Below are positions 38,051 to 47,154 of a DNA stretch of 64,000 bases, piece after piece. Source of the stretch: AP-15 sp963775875 (lineage in GTDB: Bacteria > Pseudomonadota > Alphaproteobacteria > ATCC43930 > CGMCC-115725); contig CAVZKP010000025.1 in assembly GCA_963775875.1 (NCBI GenBank), positions 186,001 through 250,000 on the forward strand. Reading direction: 5' to 3'. Each line of letters starts with the position of its first letter. Position 1 is the stretch's first letter. Below the pieces are notes generated by a model that searched no databases, was not told the origin of the DNA, and saw nothing but the letters and a program-made list of their open reading frames with translations. The position numbers and the translations under genes are program-made.

Positions 38051-38079
38051 GAGACAGTCGATCCGTTTATAATGAGACA
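38049..38079 (-). promoter_or_regulatory. candidate upstream activator pair (TGTCTCAT / TGTCTCGG)
   Basis: Minus-strand TGTCTCAT (38072-38079) and TGTCTCGG (38049-38056), 23 bp apart. This is the same box and nearly the same spacing as upstream of the amyloid operon, and the same distance from a -24/-12 promoter. Confidence 0.5.
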
Positions 38080-38135
38080 AGTGTGCTGTCGCAACAGCCG
38101 CAGCCGCAGCCCGCGGTCATCCTGCTTCGGAGCGC

Positions 38136-38951
38136 TCAGGCGGCGGCGTTGGCGGCGAGGAAATCGAGCGTCGCCGCCGCGCCGGGTTCGGCGTGGGTCG
38201 CCGCGACGTGATAGGAATTGCCGGGCACCACCACCAGCGACGAATTGGCGATCTGCTGCTGCCAGGCACGGGTCTCGTCGACCGAGGCGAGCCCGCTGCC
38301 ATCGGTGGTGATGACCAGGGTCGGACAGCGGATCTTCGGCAAATCGGCGCGGATGTCGGCGCAGGCGATTGTCTTCATGAAGCCGATCTGGGTCGAGACC
38401 GCAGTGCGGCCCATGAATTTGATCCACCACTCGACCCCCTCGGCCGGAAACGCGCTGCCGAGCCGGCCGCCCATGGTCTGGCGAGCCCAGGCCTCGACCC
38501 CGTCGCGCTCGAACGCGGCGTTCAGTTCGGGGACCCGCTCGGCAGCCCCGGCGCGCAATGGCGGCGGCGTTCCGATCACGGTCAAGGTCTTGACCCGCTC
38601 CGGCTTGCGCGCGGCGAAAGCGCGGGCGATGGTGCCGCCGATCTTGGCGCCGACCAGGTGAAAGCGGTCGATACCGAGGCTGTCCATCAGCCGCACGAAA
38701 TCGTCGATGATGATGTCGAGGGTCCACGGGAAATCGCGGGGCATCGGCGTCGATGGCGCCAAAGCCGCGCATATCCGGGCCGCACCACCCGATATCTGCG
38801 GGCGAGCGCCGGGACCCAGGCGTACCACGCCGACCCCGCTCTCGGCGTTGCCGTGCAACATCAGGATCGGGTCCGGCCGTCGCCACGGGTCGGTGAAATC
38901 ATCGACCTCATAGTGAAGCTGTACGTCGGGCGAGCACTGGAACTTCGGCAT
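38136..38951 (-). CDS. alpha/beta-fold hydrolase-like protein with internally scrambled segment and no Ser nucleophile
   Basis: 271 residues, formally open from ATG 38951 (MPKFQCSPDVQLHYEVDDF). The fold is recognisable: LMLHGNAESGV, TLDIIIDDFVRLMDSLGIDR, GTIARAFAARKPERVKTLTV, TLVITTDGSGLASVDETRAW. Between HGNAESGV and STPMPRDFPW the sequence is nonsense in this frame. Three extra bases near 38828, 38779 and 38754 hide the expected WYAWVPALARRYRVVRPDMR, then GFGA; the three shifts cancel. The nucleophile elbow reads LVGAKIGG: Lys where GxSxG hydrolases have Ser, so it may not be a classical serine hydrolase. Confidence 0.72.
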   Translation of the reverse strand: MPKFQCSPDVQLHYEVDDFTDPWRRPDPILMLHGNAESGVGVVRLGPGARPQISGGAARICAALAPSTPMPRDFPWTLDIIIDDFVRLMDSLGIDRFHLVGAKIGGTIARAFAARKPERVKTLTVIGTPPPLRAGAAERVPELNAAFERDGVEAWARQTMGGRLGSAFPAEGVEWWIKFMGRTAVSTQIGFMKTIACADIRADLPKIRCPTLVITTDGSGLASVDETRAWQQQIANSSLVVVPGNSYHVAATHAEPGAAATLDFLAANAAA

Positions 38952-39010
38952 CGCAATCCTCCCTGATCTGCGCGCCCACCCTTCCCCCACCCCACCCTTT
39001 GGGCCGGGGC

Positions 39011-39042
39011 CACCCTCTGCCGCAACCTTACGGGAGAGGGTG
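39011..39042. repeat. intergenic palindromic repeat, copy 4
   Basis: CACCCTCTGCCG-n8-CGGGAGAGGGTG with one mismatch, between the hydrolase start and the D-aminoacylase stop. It belongs to the family of the 15.18-kb repeat. The 60 bp before it are a C-rich run (CCCACCCTTCCCCCACCCCA). Confidence 0.6.
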
Positions 39043-39083
39043 ACGAGCCCAGCGCGGCGAGCCGGATTAGGGCCCTTGGTAGG

Positions 39084-40787
39084 CTAGGCGCGGATGCCCT
39101 GATAGTAGGTGTTGCGCAGCACCCGGCCGGGCAACGCGCCGGTGTGCTTGCCGTCTTCGAGCAGGACCTCGCCCTTGACGATGGTCATGTGGACGCCCTC
39201 GGCCGGCTCCTTGATGCGCTTGGCGCCGGTCGGGAAATCGTGCACCACTTCGAGCGGCAACGGCTTCACCGTATCCGGGTCGAAGATCACGATGTCGGCG
39301 ACCATGCCCGGCCGCAACAGGCCACGATCGTAGAGCCCGAAAATCGAGGCGCTGTCAAAGGTCAGCCGGCGCACCGCCTGCTCGACCGACATGATCTGCT
39401 TGTCGCGCACCCATTCGGAGAGGAGCCGGGTGCTGAAGCCGAAGCCGCTCTGGAACTGGACGTGCGCGCCGCCATCCGACAAGCCGATAATGGCGTTCGG
39501 ATAGTTGAGGATCTGAGCGACCGCGGCGTCGTCGACATTGTTTTCGCCGTGCAGCCACTCGCTGTCGAGGTTCTCCTCGACGACGAGGTCGAGGAAGGCG
39601 TCGATGATGCCCTTGTCCTGCGCCTTGGCGATCTGGCCGAGGGTCTTGCCTTCATAGGGTTTGTTCTTGGGCAGCACCGCATTCTGCAGGACCATATAGT
39701 CCCACCAGGTGGTGCAGATCCCGGGCGGCGGGGTGTCGACCTTGAACTCGACCGCTTCGGCATGCAGCTTTTGCCGCACCGCCGGGTCGCTGTAGGCGCG
39801 CAGCATCTCCTCGGGCGAGGACAACAGGATCGGATGCCAGGTCGGCAGCCCGCGGAACTGCTGGCAATTGCGCATCGTGAAATAATCGGTGATGCGGTTG
39901 GGTGTGCACATCGGGAAGGCGCGGATGCCTTTCGCCGTCGTCGCATCGACCTGCGCCATGTGCTTTTGCCACTGGTCCGGCCGACGCATCGACTGGCCGA
40001 GATTGTTGTAGACCACCGGGCGGCCGGTCGCTTCGCTGAGCCGGCTCATCAGCCCGTCCTTCATCTCAGCGCCGTTGCCGCCGCCGGATTGGATGATGCC
40101 GGTGCCGAGCTCGCGCAACACGTCGCCGAGCGCGAAGATTTCCTTTTCGTCGGCCCACAAGGCCGGAATATGGACGCCCTGCGGATCGTAATGGCCCTGG
40201 TTGCGCGACACCGAGATGCCCAGTGCGCCGGCCTTCATGCCGTCGCGCACCAGATCCTGCATCTGCTTGATCTCGTCGTCGGTGGCGGTGCGGTTCTGAC
40301 AGTCATCGCCCATCACGTAATAGCGCACCGCGGTGTGGCCGATCAGATTGCCGACATTGACGCCCAAATGATGATCGAGCTGGTCGAGATATTGCGGCAC
40401 CGTCTCCCAGCCGAATTCGAGGGTGCGCAACACCTCCATCGGGATCGCTTCGACATAGGAGAGGAACTCGGCGAGCCGCTCCTCCTTGCCCTTGCGCACC
40501 GGCGCCAGCGACAGCGAGCAATTGCCGAAGATCACCGAAGTGGCGCCATGGTCGCAGGAAAACGAGCACAGCGGGTCCCAGGTGACCTGCGCATCGTAAT
40601 GGCAATGATTGTCGATAAAGCCGGGGGCGACGACGCGGCCGGCGGCGTCGACCGTGCGGTTGGCCGGGCCGCTCAGCTTGCCGATCTCGGCGATCTTGCC
40701 ATTCTTGACACCGACATCGCCGCGGAACGCCGGCATCCCCGAGCCGTCGACGATGCGGCCATTCTTGATCAGCAGGTCATACGCCAT
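39084..40787 (-). CDS. N-acyl-D-amino-acid deacylase-family amidohydrolase
   Basis: 567 residues: MAYDLLIKNGRIVDGSGMPA with the usual N-terminal beta-sandwich, the metal site GFIDNHCHYDAQVTWDP, a long TIM barrel, SDGGAHVQFQSGFGFS near the C-terminus, and DRGLLRPGMVADIVIFDPDT closing the sandwich. Such zinc enzymes (D-aminoacylase/dihydroorotase-like) remove acyl groups from D-amino acids or open cyclic amides. ATG 40787 is chosen because the conserved start begins there; the frame stays open further upstream with no recognisable content. It follows the hydrolase gene in the same direction. Confidence 0.87.
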   Translation of the reverse strand: MAYDLLIKNGRIVDGSGMPAFRGDVGVKNGKIAEIGKLSGPANRTVDAAGRVVAPGFIDNHCHYDAQVTWDPLCSFSCDHGATSVIFGNCSLSLAPVRKGKEERLAEFLSYVEAIPMEVLRTLEFGWETVPQYLDQLDHHLGVNVGNLIGHTAVRYYVMGDDCQNRTATDDEIKQMQDLVRDGMKAGALGISVSRNQGHYDPQGVHIPALWADEKEIFALGDVLRELGTGIIQSGGGNGAEMKDGLMSRLSEATGRPVVYNNLGQSMRRPDQWQKHMAQVDATTAKGIRAFPMCTPNRITDYFTMRNCQQFRGLPTWHPILLSSPEEMLRAYSDPAVRQKLHAEAVEFKVDTPPPGICTTWWDYMVLQNAVLPKNKPYEGKTLGQIAKAQDKGIIDAFLDLVVEENLDSEWLHGENNVDDAAVAQILNYPNAIIGLSDGGAHVQFQSGFGFSTRLLSEWVRDKQIMSVEQAVRRLTFDSASIFGLYDRGLLRPGMVADIVIFDPDTVKPLPLEVVHDFPTGAKRIKEPAEGVHMTIVKGEVLLEDGKHTGALPGRVLRNTYYQGIRA

Positions 40788-40992
40788 CGCTATCCCTTTC
40801 CTTCGCTGGAACACAGTCGCGCCCTCTTGCCCGAAAGTGTAGCACGCTGCCCGGCCCGGCCGCGCACCGCGAATTCGACGGCATGCTCTACCCTCGTCGC
40901 ATGGCTGAATTGCAGCCAGGCTGGGCGGACCGGCGGTTCGACTGGCAGCCAAAGCTTGAAACCGGCGCGAGCTCGGTGCAAGCCTACGCCGA

Positions 40993-41484
40993 ATGAGGCT
41001 CGAAAGGTTTTGTGGAATGTTGCAGGTGCTTCGCGCGGCCCGATCGATCCTGGGGGCTGGTTTGGCGGCGGCCTGGCTCTTGGCATCGGGCGCACCGTCC
41101 CGAGCCGCCATGATGGCCAGCGGCGCAGCGCCCGGACCGCGGGCATCGGCGGTGCTGCCGGTTCAAGCGCCCGCGGCGTCGCCGGCGCCCAACATCGAGG
41201 CCAACCTCGCCCAGCTTCACCAGCGGCTGCAGATTACGCCGGCGCAGGAATCCCGCTTCACCGCTTTCGCCAATGTGATGCGGGCGAATTCGCGGATGAC
41301 GCCGGGCGCGCCGCCGGCAAATCCGAGCGCGATCGACGATCTGCGGGTCACGATCCAAATCCGCGAGCAGGAGCTCGGCGCCTTGAGGCGGCTGCTGCCG
41401 CCGCTCGAAGCGCTCTATGCGAGCCTGTCGCCGACTCAGCAAAAGACCGCCGACCAGGTGTTTCGCCAGGGCCCCGGAGAGTGA
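40993..41484 (+). CDS. periplasmic Spy/CpxP-like LTxxQ protein
   Basis: 163 residues with a signal peptide (AARSILGAGLAAAWLLASGA, then PSRA). The mature helical part has two LTxxQ-like boxes, LQITPAQESRFTAF and LSPTQQKTADQVF, 80 residues apart. Spy/CpxP proteins act as periplasmic chaperones or stress sensors. It lies 61 bp before the CoA-transferase gene in the same direction. Confidence 0.75.
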   Translation: MRLERFCGMLQVLRAARSILGAGLAAAWLLASGAPSRAAMMASGAAPGPRASAVLPVQAPAASPAPNIEANLAQLHQRLQITPAQESRFTAFANVMRANSRMTPGAPPANPSAIDDLRVTIQIREQELGALRRLLPPLEALYASLSPTQQKTADQVFRQGPGE

Positions 41485-41545
41485 TCCCGAGGCCGGTTTT
41501 CCGCCGCCTTTTCCGCCGCCAGTCCGCCAATCGAGGGACCCGACG

Positions 41546-42730
41546 ATGCCGACCTCTCCGCTGCCGCTAAACGATTTCTTCGTCCTCGACCTGACCGCCC
41601 ATCGCGCCGGCCCGACCGCGGCGCGCCAGCTCGCCGATTGGGGCGCCGATGTGCTCAAGATCGAGGCGCCGGGCGAGGCGATCGACGCCACCGGCAGCCG
41701 CCGCGACGGCCCCGATTTCCAGAACCTGCACCGCAACAAGCGCTCGATAACCCTGAACCTGAAGAGCAAGGAGGGGCTGGAAATCTTTTTCAAACTCGCC
41801 CGGCGCGCCGATGTCGTGGTCGAAAACTACAAATCCGACGTTAAGCACCGGCTCGGCGTCGATTACGAGGCGGTGAAAAAGATCAACCCGCGGATCGTCT
41901 ATGGCAGCATCTCCGGCTTTGGCCAGGACGGCCCCTATGCCGGCCGCCCGGGGGTCGACCAGATCGCCCAGGGCATGGGCGGGCTGATGTCGATCACCGG
42001 CCATCCGGGCCAGGGACCGGTGCGGGTCGGCATCGCGATCAACGACACTTCGGCCGGGTTGCTGCTGTCCTATGGGATCGTATTGGCGTTGTTGAACCGC
42101 GAGCGCACCGGCGAGGGCCAATGGGTCCAGACCTCATTGCTCGAAGCGCAGATCTTCATGCTCGACTTCCAGGCGGCGCGCTATCTGATGAAGGGCGAGG
42201 TCGCCGGCCAGGAGGGCAATTTCCACCCGACCTCGCCCGGCACCGGCATGTTCCGCACCGCGGACGGCCATATCAACATCGCCGCCTCGGGCGACAATCT
42301 GTGGCGCCGTTTCTGCGAGGCGGCCGGCGCCAAGGATTTGATCGACAATCCCGATTTCGCCACGGTCGCCGCCCGAGCCAAAAACCGGCTGGCGCTCAAC
42401 ACCCATCTCGACGAGATCGTCGGCCGGCACCCGAGTGCTTATTGGGTCGAATTGCTGAACAAGGTCGGGGTGCCGTGCGGTCCGATCAACACAATCGACC
42501 GAACCTTTGCCGACCCGCAGGTGCAGCATCTCGGCATCGCCAAGCCGGTGAACAATCCCAGGCACGGCCCGCAAACGGTCGTCGGCCAGCCGATCCATCT
42601 GAGCTCCTATCCGCAGCCCGACGAGCTGCGCCCGACCCCCGAGCAGGGCCAGCATACCGACGCGGTGCTGCGCGAGCTTGGCTATGATGCGGCGGCAATC
42701 GAGGCGCTGCGCGCGCGCGGCGCGGTTTGA
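41546..42730 (+). CDS. CaiB/BaiF-family (class III) CoA-transferase
   Basis: 394 residues: LDLTAHRAGPTAARQLADWG, VLKIEAPGEAIDATGSRRDG, RNKRSITLNLKSKEGLEIF, the catalytic-Asp region RPGVDQIAQGMGGLMSITGH, and GVPCGPINTIDRTFADPQVQ near the C-terminus. It moves CoA between carboxylic acids. ATG 41546 is taken, at the conserved start. The acid is unknown; the catabolic genes upstream give no direct hint. Confidence 0.9.
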   Translation: MPTSPLPLNDFFVLDLTAHRAGPTAARQLADWGADVLKIEAPGEAIDATGSRRDGPDFQNLHRNKRSITLNLKSKEGLEIFFKLARRADVVVENYKSDVKHRLGVDYEAVKKINPRIVYGSISGFGQDGPYAGRPGVDQIAQGMGGLMSITGHPGQGPVRVGIAINDTSAGLLLSYGIVLALLNRERTGEGQWVQTSLLEAQIFMLDFQAARYLMKGEVAGQEGNFHPTSPGTGMFRTADGHINIAASGDNLWRRFCEAAGAKDLIDNPDFATVAARAKNRLALNTHLDEIVGRHPSAYWVELLNKVGVPCGPINTIDRTFADPQVQHLGIAKPVNNPRHGPQTVVGQPIHLSSYPQPDELRPTPEQGQHTDAVLRELGYDAAAIEALRARGAV

Positions 42731-42806
42731 CCGCCCGCGTCCCGGACGCGCGGGCATAGGCTCGGCTGCGGTCCGGAATACCGCCCATGGCCCGCGGCGA
42801 TATGTT

Positions 42807-43937
42807 CTAGCGGCGCCGCCAGGTGAAGGCGGAGGACATCGCAAAGTTCCACACCGAGCCGATGATGGCCCCGGCGATGCCCGCCAGCCACCATGCCCGA
42901 TGCTCGGCAAACAGATAGGAGGCGACGCCGACATTGGCGAATGCGCCGAACCCGCAGATCAGATAGAACATGCCCAGCCCGCGCAGCAGGTCGAGCCCGC
43001 GCAGCCGCTGGTCGCGGTAGGTGAACTGGTTGTTGAGAAAAAAGTTCGAGGTCATCGCCACCATCGTGGCCAATGTCTGCGCCAGGCGGAACCCGAGGCC
43101 CAAAAGACCGAGACCGATCCACAGCAGAGCCAGATTCACGACCAGCCCCAGCCCGCCGATCGCCGCGAACAGGACAAAACGGACCGGGATAATGTGGCCG
43201 ACGAGCTTGTCGGCCAGCAGCATGCCGTATTCCCAGATGACCAGGGCGTCGAGCTTGCTCTCGCCGCTATGCCGCAGGCGAAAGCTGTACGGCAGTTCCC
43301 TCACCCGCACCGGCTCGGGCGAGGAGGCGAGAAGGTCGAGCAGCACCTTGAAACCCTGCCCGGACATGTGGCGCAACGCACGCTCGAAGACTTCGCGCCG
43401 GCACATAAAAAAGCCGCTCAGCGGATCGGCGATCTCGGTTTTGCAGACCAGGCAGGCGATGCGGGTCGCAAACCGGCTGATCCGGACCCGGCCGCGGCTC
43501 CAGTCGCCGAGCCCGCCGCCCTCGATGTAGCGGCTGCCGATCACCAGATCGGCGGCACGGCTGTCGAGCGTCGCCAGCATTCGCGGGAGCAGCCGCTCGT
43601 CGTGCTGAAGATCCGCATCCATCACCGCCACATAGGGCGCGGCGCTGGCTAGCACGCCTTCGATGCAGGCGGTCGCCAGGCCGCGGCGACCGATCCGCTG
43701 CAGGCAACGCACCCGGGGATCGCGACGGGCAATGGCCCGCACCTGTTGCGCGGTGCCATCGCGCGAATCATCGTCGACAAAGATCGCCTCCCAGCGGGTG
43801 TCCGGCAGGGCGGCCGCCAGCAGCGCCAGCAGCGGCTCGATATTGTCCCGCTCGTTCAAGGTCGGGATGATGATGGTCAACTGAGCTGTCGCAGAGGGTG
43901 CAGCGGTACTGTCGACGCGGTGGTCCAGGGTTGTCAT
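42807..43937 (-). CDS. GT2 polyprenyl-phosphate glycosyltransferase fused to GtrA-like membrane domain
   Basis: 376 residues. The GT-A domain (LTIIIPTLNERDNIEPLL, FVDDDSRDGTAQQV, VMDADLQHDERLLP) is of the dolichol-phosphate-mannose-synthase type. A GtrA-like domain of four helices follows (FVLFAAIGGLGLVVNLALLW ... NFFLNNQFTYRDQRLRG ... SSAFTWRRR). It should make an undecaprenyl-phosphate-linked sugar for surface glycan modification. ATG 43937 is chosen. It is 65 bp downstream of the large secreted-protein gene in the same direction, so they are probably cotranscribed. Confidence 0.9.
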   Translation of the reverse strand: MTTLDHRVDSTAAPSATAQLTIIIPTLNERDNIEPLLALLAAALPDTRWEAIFVDDDSRDGTAQQVRAIARRDPRVRCLQRIGRRGLATACIEGVLASAAPYVAVMDADLQHDERLLPRMLATLDSRAADLVIGSRYIEGGGLGDWSRGRVRISRFATRIACLVCKTEIADPLSGFFMCRREVFERALRHMSGQGFKVLLDLLASSPEPVRVRELPYSFRLRHSGESKLDALVIWEYGMLLADKLVGHIIPVRFVLFAAIGGLGLVVNLALLWIGLGLLGLGFRLAQTLATMVAMTSNFFLNNQFTYRDQRLRGLDLLRGLGMFYLICGFGAFANVGVASYLFAEHRAWWLAGIAGAIIGSVWNFAMSSAFTWRRR

Positions 43938-44002
43938 AGCGGCTGCCGGCTTGCCCCGGTCACGACCTGGAGCGGCTGAATTTTCGCCCCCCGCCCCTGT
44001 TC

Positions 44003-46408
44003 TCACGGCGGCACCGCGGTGGGTTGCGCCGGCAATGCGTTCGCATCGGTGCGCGGCACGATCGCCCATTTCGGGTCGGCGCCGAAATCGGGCACGGCCT
44101 TGTAGACATTGATCTCCCACCAGCGCCATGCCGCGGCAGCGCCGGCGGCGCCTTCGTCGACCAGCATCGCCAAGCCCGGGGTCGCCCACACCTCGCGCCC
44201 GTCGTTGAACAGGTTGGCCTTGAAGTAGGCGGGCAGGCCGCCGCGGCTCGCAGCGCCGTCGACATAGGCCGGCACCAGGGCGGCGATCATCGCCGGCCAG
44301 GTCGCAAAAAAGCCGCCGCCCTTCCGCTCGACCGGGGTCTGATAGTACGCGACCAGGGTCGGCACCCCCGATTTGTTGATCATCCCGAGCAGGTATTGCC
44401 CGCTCCAGACCGTCAGCGGCTTGGCCGCAAAACCGAGTTCGGTGATCCGGCCGAGGCCGTATTGCACATACCACTGCATCCATGGCGAGGTGAACGAGCC
44501 GACCACGCCCGGAACATAGGAGCCGCCCCGTTCATTCGCCAACACCGTTGCACAGACTGGAACGTAGGCGGCGTTGCAGTTGCTTTCCCAATTGTGCAAA
44601 GCCGGCGGCTGGCCACCATACGGGTTGGCCGGCAAACCGCCATTGATCGAGTAGGCATTCCCGACCTTGCCGCCCCAGATCTTCTCGGCGGTGCCGTCAT
44701 AGACGGTGCCGGCAATCTGAAAGCCGCCCTCCCAGCGGGCCAGCGCATCGTTCATCAGATAGGTGAAGTAGGTCTTTTCCGGGGCGCCGTCGGGGGCGGC
44801 GAAAGCCGCCTCGGCACGGTTGCGCCCGACCCAGCCGGCGCCGCGCAACTGGTCGTTGATGCCGCCCTCCCGGCCGGTCGGGCCGCGGCCGCCCTGACCG
44901 AATTTATTCGCCGCGGTGTCGGCGCCATTGTACAGGAAATTGCTGAACCCGGCCCAGGCATACATCATGTCGAGATACCAGGGATCACCGGTCAGGATGT
45001 ATTGCGGATAGAACGCGGCCGGCTGGTGCGCGCCGTCGAACGACCAGGGCTGACTGCGGTTGAGTGGTCCGACGATCGCGACCTTGTCGGCGGGTTTGGT
45101 GCCGGAGTAGCTCAGATTCGGCCCATACAAGGTCGGGCGGTCGGTGACCGAGACCACATGGCCGAGCCCCGTCGACGGGTCGAGCCCGGCCGGATCGGAG
45201 CGCAGCAGGCGGCGGGTCGGGTCGCTCTCGCGCAGATTGGCCGGAAAGGCGCCGGCCAGGTCGGCCATGCCGAGCGCCATCTGGCGCAGCCGCCAATCGC
45301 CGGTATAGAGCCACATCACTGTCCATTGCGGGTATGGCGCGATATGCGGCCAGGCGCCGGCGGTACCCATATTGGCCTGCCACGTCCCACCGTCCCACAA
45401 GCCATCGTAGATGTCGTGCGGCCTCCTGGCCCATTGCCCATATTCGTGGTCGATCGCGATTTGCGGGATGGCGATCGAGGTGTCGAAATTAGGCAGGAAC
45501 CGGGTCGATTCGAGATAGGCGAGGTTATCGTCGATATCGATCTGCACCGGCGGCGTGCCGCCGAGCCAGAAGGTGTGCGTCCATCGCGTCAGCCCCCAGT
45601 CGAGCTTGGGGTGCGTCGGCTGGGTGCCCGACAGGTCGGCGGTATAAACCGCACGCGGAGAGGCCGAGCCGGCGGCGATCGACAGCTTGTAGGCGAGGTC
45701 CTCAAGTTCGGTCGAGAGCCCGTTCTCGCCGATGGCGCGGACAAACACCTGATGCGTCGCCGGCCAGAAGGTCGCCTCGAAACGCGGCCGGAACGGATGA
45801 TGGCCGTCGCCAAAGCCGATGTCGTATTTCCTGGCGGTGCTGTCGTCGCCGAGCATGACGGTCTGCGCTACCGGACCCGAGGTCCACAGCTTATAGTCGC
45901 CATTGGTTAACATTGTCCGTGCGGACGCCGTCTGCGCGGCCCCGTTGTTGGGCGTCAAACTCATCACCGCGTCGAAATTGTAGCTCGGGTCGAGCATCTG
46001 CGCCCGGGTCAGCGGGGTGTTGTTGCCGGCGGTCTGGTTTTGAAAGCTCAGGGTGGTGATGCCGCTCGCCGGCAGGCTCGGGATCACCACCGCGATCACC
46101 GCATACTCGACCGAGCCGTCGGGATAGCGGTTCTTGACGTCGGCCTGGGTGGCCAGCGGCGCGCCGTTGACCAGGACCTGCGGCTGGTTGGCGATCACGC
46201 CCTCGACAAACGGCCGGCCGAACTGAAACGGATAATCTTTCCGGACGCTGCCGCTCTCGTTGCGGATTGTAAGCGAGTTGGCAACCCGCTTCGGCGGGGC
46301 CGCCGCGTTCGCATCCAGCATTACCGCGTTGCCGAACCCAAGCCGCGAGATGCCTGCCAGCAACACGAGCAGCAAAAGCGGCCAAAGGCGGCCATATCGC
46401 CTGATCAT
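44003..46408 (-). CDS. large exported protein of unknown family
   Basis: 801 residues from ATG 46408. The N-terminus RRYGRLWPLLLLVLLAGISR is a signal peptide or anchor. The first ~300 residues are strand-rich with NRYPDGSVEYAVIAVVIPSL and FRPRFEATFWPATHQVFVRA. The remainder is Trp/Tyr-rich and helical, with WDGGTWQANMGTAGAWPHIA, PWYLDMMYAWAGFSNFL and MQWYVQYGLGRITELGF, reminiscent of an (alpha/alpha)6 barrel as in polysaccharide lyases/hydrolases. No catalytic motif was assigned. The adjacent glycosyltransferase suggests a role in surface glycan. Confidence 0.6.
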   Translation of the reverse strand: MIRRYGRLWPLLLLVLLAGISRLGFGNAVMLDANAAAPPKRVANSLTIRNESGSVRKDYPFQFGRPFVEGVIANQPQVLVNGAPLATQADVKNRYPDGSVEYAVIAVVIPSLPASGITTLSFQNQTAGNNTPLTRAQMLDPSYNFDAVMSLTPNNGAAQTASARTMLTNGDYKLWTSGPVAQTVMLGDDSTARKYDIGFGDGHHPFRPRFEATFWPATHQVFVRAIGENGLSTELEDLAYKLSIAAGSASPRAVYTADLSGTQPTHPKLDWGLTRWTHTFWLGGTPPVQIDIDDNLAYLESTRFLPNFDTSIAIPQIAIDHEYGQWARRPHDIYDGLWDGGTWQANMGTAGAWPHIAPYPQWTVMWLYTGDWRLRQMALGMADLAGAFPANLRESDPTRRLLRSDPAGLDPSTGLGHVVSVTDRPTLYGPNLSYSGTKPADKVAIVGPLNRSQPWSFDGAHQPAAFYPQYILTGDPWYLDMMYAWAGFSNFLYNGADTAANKFGQGGRGPTGREGGINDQLRGAGWVGRNRAEAAFAAPDGAPEKTYFTYLMNDALARWEGGFQIAGTVYDGTAEKIWGGKVGNAYSINGGLPANPYGGQPPALHNWESNCNAAYVPVCATVLANERGGSYVPGVVGSFTSPWMQWYVQYGLGRITELGFAAKPLTVWSGQYLLGMINKSGVPTLVAYYQTPVERKGGGFFATWPAMIAALVPAYVDGAASRGGLPAYFKANLFNDGREVWATPGLAMLVDEGAAGAAAAWRWWEINVYKAVPDFGADPKWAIVPRTDANALPAQPTAVPP

Positions 46409-47154
46409 GCCAATCCTCGTATCCAACCCACAATTGCCGTCATCGCCGGCCCAATCAATTGGATCGAACCGGAATTTTACCGTTCCCCCGCTGGCGTCGC
46501 CGATCGCCTCAGCGATCGCGGTGCAACGCCTATCCGGCCGGTCTCGGTGATCCCAGCCGCCAAGGACGGGAGAAAACGGCTGCCCCGAAAAGTATCGAGT
46601 CGGCACCAACCGCATTGCGGCTCTCGAACCGCAGGCCGGCATGCCGCAGGACGCGCGAGCCTCTCACGCATCGATAAAGAAAGCGCAGCGGGACCGGCCG
46701 AAGCATCGAGGACCGGAGCCAGCCATCGGCGACGCCAGGTGCCGCGGATAAGGCCGGATGGCGGTCGGGCAAACTGAAGTCGGGAAGCCAAGCGTCCCGC
46801 CTGATCGCCGCGGCCCGCCGCCCGCTGGCATTGCAACGCAGCCGCACCCTTTGCCCGAACGGAAACGCAGATCGACTCACCGAACCCCGGAACCACCCGG
46901 ACCAACCCGCTTCATAACCGCTGCCGCCCAAAAATCAAAGCCGCCGTCGCAGCCGGTCCGAGGAGCCCGCCGAAACCGGCGCCCGGACAGAGACTAGCCG
47001 TTTCGGCCTCGAATGATCGGCAGATGCCGGCGCAACTCGCGATCGCACATTTTTATTTAACCTTAACTCGTATTATTAACTCTATTTTAGAGTTGTAATG
47101 CCATTGAACTTTCAATAGTGGTAATTTGCTCGGGCTGTGAGGGACCGACCCAGT
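46409..47154. other. long divergent intergenic region with AT-rich end and small palindrome
   Basis: About 745 bp between the secreted-protein gene (minus) and the GT2 gene (plus). No gene-like reading was found. The last 100 bp are clearly AT-rich and include AACTCTA-TTT-TAGAGTT (47078-47094), a perfect 7-bp inverted repeat about 60 bp before the GT2 start. It probably holds the promoters of both genes. Confidence 0.5.

Noticed and set aside
39144..41570. 808-codon plus-strand frame opposite the D-aminoacylase
   Set aside because: Shadow of the minus-strand gene, running on through the Spy-like gene in another frame; no protein-like features.
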